This document shows positions 59,001-62,643 of a stretch of DNA of 64,000 nt, one piece after another. How positions within the stretch are numbered: position 1 is the stretch's first letter; each line of letters begins with the position of its first letter. The notes under the pieces were generated by a model that saw only the letters and a program-made list of their open reading frames with translations, was not told the DNA's origin and made no database searches. The stretch comes from Variovorax beijingensis (GTDB taxonomy: Bacteria > Pseudomonadota > Gammaproteobacteria > Burkholderiales > Burkholderiaceae_C): the NCBI RefSeq assembly GCF_007828835.1, contig NZ_VIVL01000005.1:248001-312000 (forward strand). The letters are read 5' to 3'. The position numbers were made by a program, and so were the translations under genes.

Positions 59001-60237
59001 AAACAGCACGATCTACGCTGGGCGGGATTACGCTATTCCAGGTGCCATGAACGCCCTTGGCGACAACTCGGTGCTGGGGCAGGACGCGCTCAATGTCGAT
59101 AACTCGCGACTGAAGGCGATCGCGGATGTCAGGGCAGCGCAGGCTGCGACCTATCGCAATGAGAACTACGGTAACGAGGGGCGTTACTCAACGCCATCTG
59201 TTTCGAGCACCTACGACGATATAAGCTGGCTCAGCCGCCGTGGGAGACCGATGGTTGAGCAACCCGTTTACGACTCGATGACCGGCATGCCCACGGGCAT
59301 GACCGAGATGGTGCCAGGGAGCAATCGCGCGGAGATGAGCTACGGCGATCAGATGGCACACATCGGGCAAGTTGGTGTCGGCGCGCTAAAGGGCTTGGTC
59401 AATGGGGTGCCGAAAATGGTGATGGCCGGGGTCGATTTGCTCTGGCAATCAGCTGCCTATCAGGGTGCCACCGAAATGGGCTTGGACACGACGCAATCAC
59501 TCGCCGCAGCCAGACAATCGACGGCGGGTTGGACGGATGGCACGGTGCTGCCGTACGCCAACAGAGATCAGCAACTCGGCGGCATCGGGGGTGAACTTGT
59601 CAGCCCGATGGTTTACGGCAAGGGCTTCCAATTGGCGGGTTCGGCGATCTCTGCAACGGGTGATCTCTACAGCTTGACCAGGACTGCTGGCAATGCAGTT
59701 GAGGGGTGGGCTGCAGGTCAGATTGAGCGTGCAACCCTAACCACAATGGAGCGCGAGGCTTGGATCCCGTCTTCTCAAATTCGACAAACGCAACAATCAG
59801 TTTCTTATGCAAAGCGTGATGAGCTAGGGAACGTCCGCTACACCATCGACGATGTGGCGCGCGGCTTTGCAGAAAATCCTGCTGATGATCGACTTGTAGT
59901 TGACGTGGTCAAAATGCGTGATGGTGGCTACACGAGCGTCGACAACTCTCGTGTGACCGTCGTCAACGTGGGTGGGGGTGCTGAAATGCGCGTGCGGCTT
60001 CAAGGCGCGGACGATCTATTAACTGCATCCCAAGCCGATCGATTCACCATTTACCCCAAAGGCGGAGATCCGGTTGTCCCAACGACGTGGGGGCAAGCTG
60101 CCGAGTTGCGCATTGGCGAGCAAAGCAAGACCTTCTCCACGACGTACCCATTCGGCATGAGTGGTATACCAAAGGTGTCGGGCGCTCCTGCAGGAAGCAT
60201 TTGGAGTCCGTATGCGAAACTACCTTGGAGTCGTTAA
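41059..60237 (+). CDS. Giant RHS/YD-repeat protein with Ig-like domains, LysM and C-terminal toxin-like tip
   Basis: About 6,392 residues. The ATG at 41059 (MVAIVSGNSLGLSLSSL) is preferred to the GTG at 41047. Order: YD repeats (about 60-785); twelve Ig-like domains (about 803-1975); YD repeats (1978-3850); a DUF5648-like part (about 3855-4025); YD repeats, then a non-YD beta-rich region with two GTPGTPGTPPTP linkers (near 4691 and 4828); YD repeats (4880-5500); LysM (about 5570-5618); a Gly/Ala hydrophobic stretch (5655-5880); a unique C-terminal tip. No N-terminal signal peptide is visible. The layout is that of a polymorphic toxin: RHS shell, long reach, variable tip and an immunity-like gene next door. 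The export route is unknown. Uniform open reading and YD periodicity support a single intact gene. Confidence 0.93.
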   Translation: MVAIVSGNSLGLSLSSLSTLGQRGQLGTAGQGRSGEQSFVNIANGNLVLQGRDDVLMGRGLDVQAVRTYNSQGLLSDDNGDNWNVGAFGQKVVLTSGTLGAAGSTLTRTDRDGAQAVYTWDAAQSRYVSPTGAGAFDTIAYDSGASQLIWTDGDTGRIERYQSNGAGRLVSATDTDGNTVSYAYNANGTVQSVTDANGDVSHYDYSGTNLTQIRTVSGGVTATTVRYAYDASNRLSKVTVDLSPGDNAVSDNNVYVTTYTYDGASKRVASVTQSDGTQLSFTYVQAGGSYKVATVTDALGATTSFSYDTAQKTTTVTDPLGAQSVYLYDAQGQLLQVRSGVTAANVAGLSQVSYAYDAAGNVTLVTDGEGHKVALQYDDHGNLIREVDSAGDTRVRTYNSANQLLTDTIYADAAVVDRGAFNKDAALPETTRYVYAAGSANRLRFAITPQGNVTEYRYDAYGQRTSAIAYAGAAYNTAALALTEVPTEAQLSSWAAAQDLTRTELTELVYDARGQLSSSTTYASTAANGSGVAGTAATTQYIYDPRGLLLQKIEPAATTGGATAVTTYTYDGLGRLLAVSAPSLDGGATPNTTVTSYDDAGGKTSVTMANGLVTVSAYDKAGRLVSVTQQSAGTGVLGTTSYAYDKDGNLLMTQDPTGVRKWMLYDEVDRKIAEIDATGAVIEYVYNANGQLRETIAYTSRIGTANLVDGAGKPTTAWSATNTTTSLNALRPAATAQDQKVWRFYDTANRLAWQVDALGYVTQTTYDGASRILTVTQLANPIDVTLLGNGANVQILVDAATVGGITLNVDAAPAPLGSAVTLTATIEGTNPGGMVTFFNGETVIGSAMVVNGVATLVTNELPVGVNSVRAAYSGDVQRPASVSPIALKTISGATTGATLSFSSRFDAYGGAFGIHPSYGEAVTLSVTLTTVQPPGLAPAAGEVKFYNGTVFIGTATVIGGLAMLEIDSLPVGNLSIRAEYVGDAMHAAATSSPQSLTISPNPTKTVLVVSGSDSALNLSASVGTASLFPFSPSGTVTFYNGATVVGTAALVNGVASIQIAGPASAAAFKAVYSGDAINATSNTLGQAGAVVPSPSQTTLTVSATSVTQGQPVTLTAQVAGASPSGLVTFFAGATFLGRASVVNGVATLVTNYLPLGASVLQASYGGDANNQGSVMAAGPSVQVAAGTTTVPGPTVVADSVTLYQGFRRPIIGIPVQIGATASTGSGGTFSIFEGQTLVGVGSDYYFTIPPLSLGTHNLTAVYSGDASSPAGVSQTLQIVIEKAPPAIEVTSSRSQATAGSPLTLTAKIAVSPMDVYYDGAFNGPPVTGPVTFYSNGTAIGTADVINGVATLTLSSLPLGTASITASYAGDANFKTATTERSLYQQVVASTQAVSTTTTLTISQATGSYGSPLILTAAVTAGAGSFIAPAGTVSFYNGLELLGTVVLVNGQASLSVDHLPVGRPALRAVYSGGADNTTSAADLLGISVVKASSETTLTVSATSVTQGQPVTLTAQVAGASPSGLVTFFAGATFLGRASVVNGVATLVTNYLPLGASVLQASYGGDANNQGSVMAAGPSVQVAAGSTTVPGPTVVADSVTLSQGFTPRPVLGVPVGLYVSLYPSSGSSGGTFSIFEGQTLLGVGSGSSFQIPPLSLGTHNLTAVYSGDASSPAGVSQTLQIVIEKAPPAIEVTSSRSQATAGSPLTLTAKIAVSPMDVYYDGAFNGPPVTGPVTFYSNGTAIGTADVINGVATLTLSSLPLGTASITASYAGDASYQAVSVASYRALSQQIVAAPVESFVGLTTSPAAPVYGAPLILTATPSGQGNPEGGTVSFYDGATLLGTVALVNGKATLSMSNLEVGSHFIQAVYSGDANNATSQTTANVTIARAPATLTNLTAASVAKDGTLSVQVNGVAPGGLVSFYDGIRLLGTARVANGVATLSGVFLPPGTHTFTAAYAGDVHNLDGEVSFTQVVQGTPVTTIYAALDIQQDRTVTELYNRDGRLQGTLDAEGYLTEYKYDAAGELVQTIRYANRAADFASVSARIAAIAIARASYNLSGLRPNTSSSADINAYNFYDAQGRLVGQVDGEGYLTETIYDLRGNVTGTKRYANPAGAVNAASTLDSIRPSADAAQDQTVTQTWSAANQLLTRTNPEGTVTRFAYDSIGQLVQTTTAVGTADERTSRALYDLQGRLIGQLDGRGSDVVALTDPFALWAANGLTHAYDAAGRRTSTTDANGHRTLFFYDPIGRLRYTVNAVGEVTESRYSAQGQLAEEVVYGTRVDVATLGATTPGGLNTATLASQLAAVADATKDTHVLHSYNATGTRARTTDALGSTTSYSYNAFREATASSYALKSGYVVTDTVSYDRRGLQTRSVGDAATLAITRRQTYDAFGRVIESFDGNNNRSQVAYDRLGRVVTTIDALNGSHTTSYDAFDRVLTQRDALFNTTSYSYNTANRSTTVTTPEGVTMTTVRTRQGQTQSVTDGRGNTTSYSYDKSGNLLQTSVPLGAATVTTGSAYDKTGLVLTSTDANGVVTSYAYDAANRLLTRAVDPTGLNLVTAYGYDAKGQTVSVTDPRGVVTATEYDLNGQLVRQVVDPTGLNLVTTYAYDTTGQVLRVTTPNGSVTQYTYDGAGRRVKEQVDPEGLNLTRSYEYDAADNLTRSIDANGNATRYAYDANNRRVFTLDALGNLSRQEYDAEGRVIRLTSYAAPIDTTGLGNAPTVAQIQAKVVVTAGSDVTESRRYDRDGRLAFSVDGTGAVVQYIYDGANNVIETRAYANRISLAGWNLASNPPVVADAARDERVRTVYDSLNRANWRVDGAGGVTQYTRDANGNVIEALAYANAMGSAAFNAWDGAGAPVVTADPARDTRVRTVYDNANRASWSVDALGNVSRTTYDANGNILETRAYATLLDAAALAAWDGRSAPAPVADDAHDARVRNVYDAANRQSWRADGTGAVQHTEYDGNGNVTSRRQYVNTIAYASAPDSVVASDEDRATDYLYDGANRLRYELRYTNTSDLASGVGEMRQVTSYDYDGVGRLVRQTAHAWPLFSYVPNDIDAVFGNLTVAPDIDQSQYMAYDAAGRLTWRVDGVGAVTRNTYDGTGRIVRTVQYARPIDVLGFSGAANGYDLPHLSESALLTAVQLDAGADRVSVFAHDGAGRRTFTVDALGGVTRTIYDAFGNVTQQIGYANPIAAPTTATTYTDTALQGVVSLNAGADRIQRFAYDQSNRQVFAVNAQGAVTESIYDGLGQVVQSRGFAQAINVAGLSTTASVSDIRARTAVDTANDRVSSHVFNAGGQEIYSVDPLGFVSKTDYDGLGQVRGTLQYALSIPAGTASTAAAIAAAVVTSAEDRSKSFQYDAVGRVLSSVDPMGFTESWTYDALDNKTGYTNAKGSVWQYEYDRSGRMLLEISPQVELTAVTAGGDGRLQVDAGSSGVGNVITVLVYDSFGNLRSRTEGAGRPEQRTTSYEYDRVGRQVKVIYPPVGVYNPSGDAFVVDGLDSRHDTIQTLYTETTYDALGNAVANRDIGGNYSYKTYDLVGRVAHEVDALGFVTGYTRNTFGDATVLTRYAVATGLAAGHPESLGRAQVQATVDALVHDADRTLSTTYDRLGRGIEVREAAVYVHEGGSNTAQDTFAGKTTRNTYNTFGELTQVAQLKSAGTWTLSTNFYDRRGQQVANVDAMGYLTTQAFDAAGNTTMRIEYAKAVSWAGTSSLAGWTGTVNAGGTPPAHSADANNDRRVDSAYDRNNRKTSETRKNVEYSIASNGTSTRGDLTTSYGYDAVGNLTRTTDAAGASTYSYYDALGRVTAVAEPTRTSTVTGAAITPLTVFRRDAYGNVVMKTEYVNGADANGAPLAPSPLPPYALAPNPEVAFIEGNPLWAKEGVVGYIASAPFEGGTALYRINNTYFGKHLYTTNLSEYQSWLAMPNNVGEGIQGYVATAEQPGSVRLYRLTSAQPGFVDVVYTTSLAEVQALTSNPQYPYVVDEGQPVYLGGSATGPFDAQLTRYVGPSLSFMTGFDHLYLPDRKPVDAWSDADTLARTDRTSYAQYDAMGHTVQSTDAMGVNHYSSYNSQGLIAKEWQGVTDNAGTVRTLYRAYEYDALGHQTHIYDPATSTDSTDYTQGAAATNGIYTTRPRAVVTPGAYGSGEGEGGNPVPSPDGNAPPIASYGSVALSHLANLVNAAGGAVQVQFDFITPSYDVAGTENTEPSTVPGHAASYSRTFLTPGEVLRPDGVTVSPDNEPIASVTAIRILQWNGAAWVTLWQGSPAEATGQDTLNAGAGVSGAKVDTALEYNAFGELTAKRVNGQLGEYFDYDRAGRLWRTNAGDGVDKIALYDLQGRQTADIRSAGSGRGDINLRSAADAQQVAQLSDVRRTDTTYDLIGHILSQALPERQEVQGGVSVRTDALVGGIAARAVHGAEGWSGSNTVNLGWNALGGLGSGDVRVDLYYIPVDAQGNEGPEQVRSQILNATQGSGGASFSWNPAAGEGYGGIGRISRVVVAKKDLQANWQTLISQNGVGYTGQSLQVASPDDPNAWVQVQYRLAGSNGAWSELSTVRFGDAARGDLSGLALGRYEYQAITHAPGQSDRTTSMGVFEITPRPLATFGVAGVNGSAQTLDWQGPGAGDLQTIRVRPVGGSWSAPWGINRAAGSDWSTIDLSGLGAGQYEYEILWTHPGEAGPYAHATGQINKVDGTPGTPGTPPTPAQGLPHIDGLYVESRQEKIGDDEQTGPIYQTIFVVRVPGPPPGSISSFGVRIKGSGSGLLPLEIRQRSDLGWEVNITNAHLPAGLYEYSYGFFPGIGAAATAHALGDLALDSAGSVSITDTTPPYVPGTPGTPGTPPTPPQYGWGATDSGPYPISQDPLLGGRVIGQSPGLNGLDGYQRPLVKQTIDRWGNVLSINDPRSTAWVTNYSYNANNQMVRQVQTDADGNPGLDANGNIGNANAPVTQVYYDAMGRQVAVRDANGNVNGQEWDAGGNLVRELHADGNGVDTGVVTHAYDAFGNKVRTVDAEHNATAFVFDKLDRQVRTTFESVGISQSQRWDQAGRLLSQTNGAGETVRYDYDLRGNLIATTQPLGQSTRAGYDAFNRKVVEMDGNGALATWKYDYFGQLRRHSDIGGVNYVYSYDNARQLVAQSNGWGQNRVYNYDAAGQQTRIQDIAIGQTSSYRYDLSGRRVREITVKGNVTYQDNHIAYDALGRMRWVSDARAVLTIEYDKVGNRTHIHTHVNDADVSMLPPDSDRYFQYDAMNRQTLVDSATADGSTLGPDGHRLAYDHNGRRTSDKHEGIRIVQVEGQWTAQAGGETEEVYGYDGMNRLTSTTRDGTVVDLRTYDGASRVLASGVSGLDAQYTALHTQYQGVTGSDPLQVRQSQYDDNGRLVFQSTLAHVSPFVSPSGQSFSGVSYTYDDAGNVLGYLTANADPANPTFVSTTNTLQRAEGYRQLTSFSQTRPATGPAAGTVTAQGLVGYNYDANGFLTHTGDPGNQSVTQNHFFVNDANGTALYAYYGDPASPMQGQRQLVVNGEVLGRYGWVPDQLYAGVSFPVPGFTPYTQKASFSLGYQPINGNYPAGTPGTYAVGAGDTLQSIAKGAYGDANLWYLIADANGLGGNAEMRVGQVLTIPAHVSNANNSATFKPYDPSKIMEGTNPTMMATPQSQDGGCGVVGQIIMVVVAVVVTIWTAGAAAGAMGAATGAAGGTMSAGMAALGGTYGAGIAVGAGAIGGAVGSIASQGVGIAIGAQDQFSWKGVALGAIGGGISGGLGAVANGAVPALQSLAGNGMGVTMARAAIGSALTQGIAVATGLQDKFSWRSVAASAVGGGVSAAVSGAIGSSFGTDTFGQFANRAVSGFAGGLTTAALRGGRVSATQVAVDAFGNALGDSLASANGQSSRNDDLDAFLALNDNFSGSSYTFADSMAGRQAANNPMGLRTSSEAGSTDGVPGRGITQIVAEMGQSSTYTAQAKDSISKILGTSNPQAIGDFMRANNMTNSTIYAGRDYAIPGAMNALGDNSVLGQDALNVDNSRLKAIADVRAAQAATYRNENYGNEGRYSTPSVSSTYDDISWLSRRGRPMVEQPVYDSMTGMPTGMTEMVPGSNRAEMSYGDQMAHIGQVGVGALKGLVNGVPKMVMAGVDLLWQSAAYQGATEMGLDTTQSLAAARQSTAGWTDGTVLPYANRDQQLGGIGGELVSPMVYGKGFQLAGSAISATGDLYSLTRTAGNAVEGWAAGQIERATLTTMEREAWIPSSQIRQTQQSVSYAKRDELGNVRYTIDDVARGFAENPADDRLVVDVVKMRDGGYTSVDNSRVTVVNVGGGAEMRVRLQGADDLLTASQADRFTIYPKGGDPVVPTTWGQAAELRIGEQSKTFSTTYPFGMSGIPKVSGAPAGSIWSPYAKLPWSR
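43465..46980 (+). repeat. Array of twelve Ig-like domains inside the giant protein
   Basis: Twelve units of about 85-105 residues share the bacterial Ig-like (Big_3/Big_5-type) pattern: a strand ending PVTLTA, then GxVTFYNG, xxIGTAxVVNGVATL, LPxGxxSxxAxYSGDA. The array interrupts the YD repeats at about residue 803 and ends at about 1975. Such arrays act as rigid extensions in surface and secreted proteins. Codon use here includes more A/T-ending codons than the surrounding YD parts. Confidence 0.85.
44371..46373 (+). repeat. Near-identical internal duplication within the Ig array
   Basis: Bases 44371-44657 match 45562-45848 almost perfectly (offset 1191). After a diverged patch, 44821-45170 matches 46024-46373 (offset 1203; the second copy is 12 bases longer in the patch). 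The unit corresponds to domains 4-6 copied as 8-10, with domains 7 and 11 related but diverged. The few differences are mostly synonymous. Confidence 0.85.
52620..53130 (+). other. DUF5648-like segment in the giant protein
   Basis: About 170 residues interrupt the YD repeats. Two units of the type ALYRINNTYFGKHLYTTN and VRLYRLTSAQPGFVDVVYTT recur with GYIAS/GYVAT before them, then HLYLPDRKP. This is the DUF5648 pattern (Y-R-x-N...H-x-Y-T-T), found in secreted bacterial proteins and possibly carbohydrate-binding. The identification rests on pattern only. Confidence 0.55.
56535..57306 (+). repeat. Direct repeat, copy 1 (inside the giant gene)
   Basis: 772 bases, equal to 61433-62204 at a constant offset of 4898. 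Bases immediately outside differ. It encodes YD repeats from SSYRYDLSGRRVREITVKG to VLGYLTANAD. Confidence 0.9.
57769..57915 (+). other. LysM domain in the giant protein
   Basis: YAVGAGDTLQSIAKGAYGDA, NLWYLIADANGL and MRVGQVLTIPAHV together form one LysM (residues about 5570-5618), a peptidoglycan/chitin-type glycan binder. It sits after the last YD repeats and before the hydrophobic stretch and toxin tip. That placement would put it near the target cell wall during delivery. Confidence 0.85.
59779..60237 (+). other. ParB-like putative toxin tip of the giant protein
   Basis: The last 150 residues begin SSQIRQTQQSVSYAKRDELG and contain YTIDDVARGF, VDVVKMRDGGYTSVDNSRV and TTWGQAAELRIGEQ, ending in a PFG motif and WSPYAKLPWSR. 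The block D-V-V-x-M-x-D-G-x-x-x-S-x-D-N-x-R resembles the ParB-like nuclease fold used as C-terminal toxins in polymorphic toxin systems. Base composition is more AT-rich than the RHS body, as is usual for exchanged tips. The enzymatic activity is inferred only from this resemblance. Confidence 0.55.
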
Positions 60238-60654
60238 GTGAAAGCAGTTGATCCCATTGCACGACAGCACACGCTGCGGGCGCTAGCCACTCTTGGCATT
60301 CCTTGTCCCGAAAAATACATGGAAATGCTCAAGGCTGTTCCGGCAAATGAAGGAATTCCGGGTCTTTATCCGTGGTGGTTCTTGCCTGACCCCGAGGCGA
60401 CTGGGAAGTACGCCAGTTCGGTTGCGGGACGCCCAGTGCTTCCATTCGCACAGGCAATTGGTCACGACCTCATCGCTTGCTTCCTCACAGATTCATCATC
60501 CGAACCGAGCGTTGTCGTGATCAATCCGTGGAGTGAAGTAGGCGCGGCTCAGACGCGTGCCACCCTTGCTAACTACGATGCGTGGCTGACGTATGCAAAA
60601 GAAACGTCAGAGCGCTTTATGGCAAGAGAAAAAGAGGATGCGGACGACCAATGA
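60238..60654 (+). CDS. Immunity-like protein, possibly SUKH/SMI1-KNR4 type
   Basis: 138 residues from a GTG placed immediately after the TAA of the giant gene, with GGAG seven bases upstream inside that gene. The sequence GIPGLYPWWFLPD, VLPFAQAIGHDLIACFLTD and VVVINPWS resembles SUKH-superfamily immunity proteins (aromatic-rich, beta-alpha, cytoplasmic). Composition is lower in GC than the RHS body, like the tip it follows. It should protect the producer from the ParB-like tip. Confidence 0.65.
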   Translation: MKAVDPIARQHTLRALATLGIPCPEKYMEMLKAVPANEGIPGLYPWWFLPDPEATGKYASSVAGRPVLPFAQAIGHDLIACFLTDSSSEPSVVVINPWSEVGAAQTRATLANYDAWLTYAKETSERFMAREKEDADDQ

Positions 60655-60682
60655 GTCATCGCGATACCGCGGGGCACTCAGT

Positions 60683-61231
60683 TCAGGAGTCTGAGCTCAA
60701 GAAACACGGTGGAACGTGGGTAGTGAGCCACACGCCGTTCTGCGCCTGGAAAAATTTGATCCCTTGGTCATGCATGGCGCCGGCCGCGATGGCGAGCACC
60801 ACCGGCTTGCCATAGCGCCGCCCGACATTGGTCGCGGTCTGCACATCCTCCGACAAGTGAACGTGATGCCGCGACCCAGGCAGCAGGCCCTGCGCACGGA
60901 TCGACTCCAGAAAGCGCGTGGCCGTGCCGTGATAAAGAACTGCTGGCGGCGCCTTCTCCTCGAAGCTGATCGCGACGCTGTCGGCCGAGTGACCTTGCAC
61001 CGCACGGATACTCGATCCATCGGCAGAAAGCGCAAACCGCTTCTTCTCACTGGTGGTCACCACCTGCTCGATCAACGGGCGGTCGAGCGTGCGCCCGTGC
61101 TGCACTGCGGCCGCGATCAACGCGTCAACGCTTGCCCATCCTTCTGTGTCTAATGACAATCCGATCGACTGCGGCTCGTGGCGCAGCACGTAGCTCAGGA
61201 ATTTGCTCGTTTCGATGAGCACTTTGCTCAT
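60683..61231 (-). CDS. kptA: RNA 2'-phosphotransferase, KptA/Tpt1 family
   Basis: 182 residues from MSKVLIETSKFLSYVLRHEP at 61231; the frame extends upstream but lacks protein character. Conserved Tpt1 features: SKFLSYVLRHEP with GLSLDTEGWAS at the N-terminus, FALSADGSSIRAVQGHS, YHGTATRFLESIRAQGL, RHHVHLSEDVQTATNVGRR and a C-terminal GVWLTTHVPP. The enzyme removes a 2'-phosphate from RNA using NAD+. It is convergent with the immunity gene and lies between it and an RHS fragment. Bacterial KptA has no settled physiological role. Confidence 0.9.
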   Translation of the reverse strand: MSKVLIETSKFLSYVLRHEPQSIGLSLDTEGWASVDALIAAAVQHGRTLDRPLIEQVVTTSEKKRFALSADGSSIRAVQGHSADSVAISFEEKAPPAVLYHGTATRFLESIRAQGLLPGSRHHVHLSEDVQTATNVGRRYGKPVVLAIAAGAMHDQGIKFFQAQNGVWLTTHVPPCFLSSDS

Positions 61232-61403
61232 GGTCTTCTTACCTCTTGATAGATGTGAACGACTGTATGGCCTCGCGCGAACAGCTGCTGCTTGATTGTG
61301 TCCTGTCCACATGAACCCGTCGCCTGCGCCAGCCTATCGGACGGGCGTCCTTGAGCGTCCAACTCCTACGGGATGAAAGGCCTCTTTTCAGGTCGGCCAG
61401 CTC
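61232..61403. other. Gap between kptA and the RHS fragment
   Basis: I see no gene here. About 61300-61380 is unremarkable sequence. Similarity to the giant gene's YD repeats begins loosely near 61395 (GQLVRIDDAGVGRTSSY against RIQDIAIGQTSSY) before exact identity at 61433. Confidence 0.4.
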
Positions 61404-62240
61404 GTGCGCATCGACGACGCCGGCGTGGGAAGGACCAGCAGCTACCGCTACGACCTGTCAGGCCGCCGCGTGCGCGAGATCACCGTGAAGGGCAACGTCA
61501 CCTACCAGGACAACCACATCGCCTACGACGCGCTCGGGCGCATGCGCTGGGTGAGCGATGCGCGCGCGGTGCTCACCATCGAGTACGACAAGGTGGGCAA
61601 CCGTACGCACATCCACACCCACGTGAACGATGCCGACGTGAGCATGCTGCCCCCGGACAGCGACCGCTACTTCCAGTACGACGCCATGAACCGCCAGACC
61701 CTGGTGGATTCGGCCACCGCCGACGGTTCGACCCTGGGGCCGGACGGCCATCGCCTGGCCTATGACCACAACGGCCGGCGCACCAGCGACAAGCACGAAG
61801 GCATCCGCATCGTGCAGGTTGAGGGGCAGTGGACCGCGCAAGCCGGCGGCGAGACCGAGGAGGTCTACGGCTACGACGGCATGAACCGGCTGACGAGCAC
61901 CACGCGCGACGGCACGGTGGTGGACTTGCGCACCTATGACGGCGCCAGCCGCGTGCTCGCCAGCGGCGTGAGCGGCCTGGATGCGCAGTACACCGCGCTG
62001 CACACGCAATACCAGGGCGTGACCGGCAGCGACCCGCTCCAGGTGCGCCAGAGCCAGTACGACGACAACGGCCGGCTCGTCTTCCAGAGCACGCTGGCCC
62101 ATGTCTCGCCCTTTGTGAGCCCCAGCGGCCAGAGCTTCAGCGGCGTGAGCTACACCTACGACGACGCGGGCAACGTGCTGGGCTATCTCACGGCCAACGC
62201 CGACGAGTCCTGCTCGACGGGGCGACTTGACTGTTCATAG
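61404..62240 (+). pseudogene. Orphan RHS fragment (displaced YD-repeat piece)
   Basis: An open frame of 278 residues consisting of YD repeats that are identical from residue about 11 to 267 with the giant protein. It ends in a short unrelated tail, ESCSTGRLDCS, at a stop. It has no proper start, no RHS beginning and no toxin tip, so it is a fragment rather than a gene. Orphan RHS pieces next to an active RHS gene are a known reservoir for tip exchange. Confidence 0.75.
61433..62204 (+). repeat. Direct repeat, copy 2 (orphan RHS fragment)
   Basis: Second copy of the 772-base repeat; the translations are identical over the whole length. The distance of 4.9 kb and the shared orientation would let recombination delete or swap the tip, immunity and kptA segment between them. 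Confidence 0.9.
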
Positions 62241-62643
62241 AGCAGCTTCTGCCATCGGGCCGAACTGCCTTCCGTCCCGCACGGACGCCGCCTCCTTTAA
62301 CCGGTTTGTTCTGGCTTCTTCGTCACGAACATCGAAGGTGATAGCCCGTAAGGCATCCGTTCAGCGTCTGTACCCAGTAATCCTGGGCATGAGCCTGCTG
62401 CACATCGGCCAACGTCCTGCCGTTCCAGGCTTCCATCGGAGTCAGCCTTTTGAGGTTCTGGTGGAATTCCACGAAGCCTCTGGAGCAACTGAAAGACCAC
62501 TCAGGTTACTCGGGAACAGCTAAACAAATCGAGGTTTCCCCTGGATATGCGGAACTCGATCCACTCGGGCTGGCTGGCCTAGACTGGCTCGGCGTTGCCA
62601 GTAACTTCCTCATTTGCACACTCCGTTCTCAACGGCTTTCCCC
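62205..62643. other. Gap with decayed mobile and RHS-like sequence
   Basis: No intact gene. A transposase tail lies on the minus strand (62323-62520). The plus strand near 62530-62600 reads SPGYAELDPLGLAGLDWLG, which faintly resembles the DPLGL end of an RHS core, but nothing supports a gene. Confidence 0.45.
62323..62520 (-). pseudogene. Transposase C-terminal remnant
   Basis: Minus-strand reading from about 62490 down to the stop at 62323 gives FVEFHQNLKRLTPMEAWNGR, TLADVQQAHAQDYWVQTLNG and CLTGYHLRCS. The phrase RLTPMEAWNGxTLADVQ is typical of the C-terminal end of DDE-type (integrase-core) IS transposases. No N-terminal part or terminal inverted repeats were found. It is a relic of an insertion event beside the RHS fragment. 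Confidence 0.55.
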
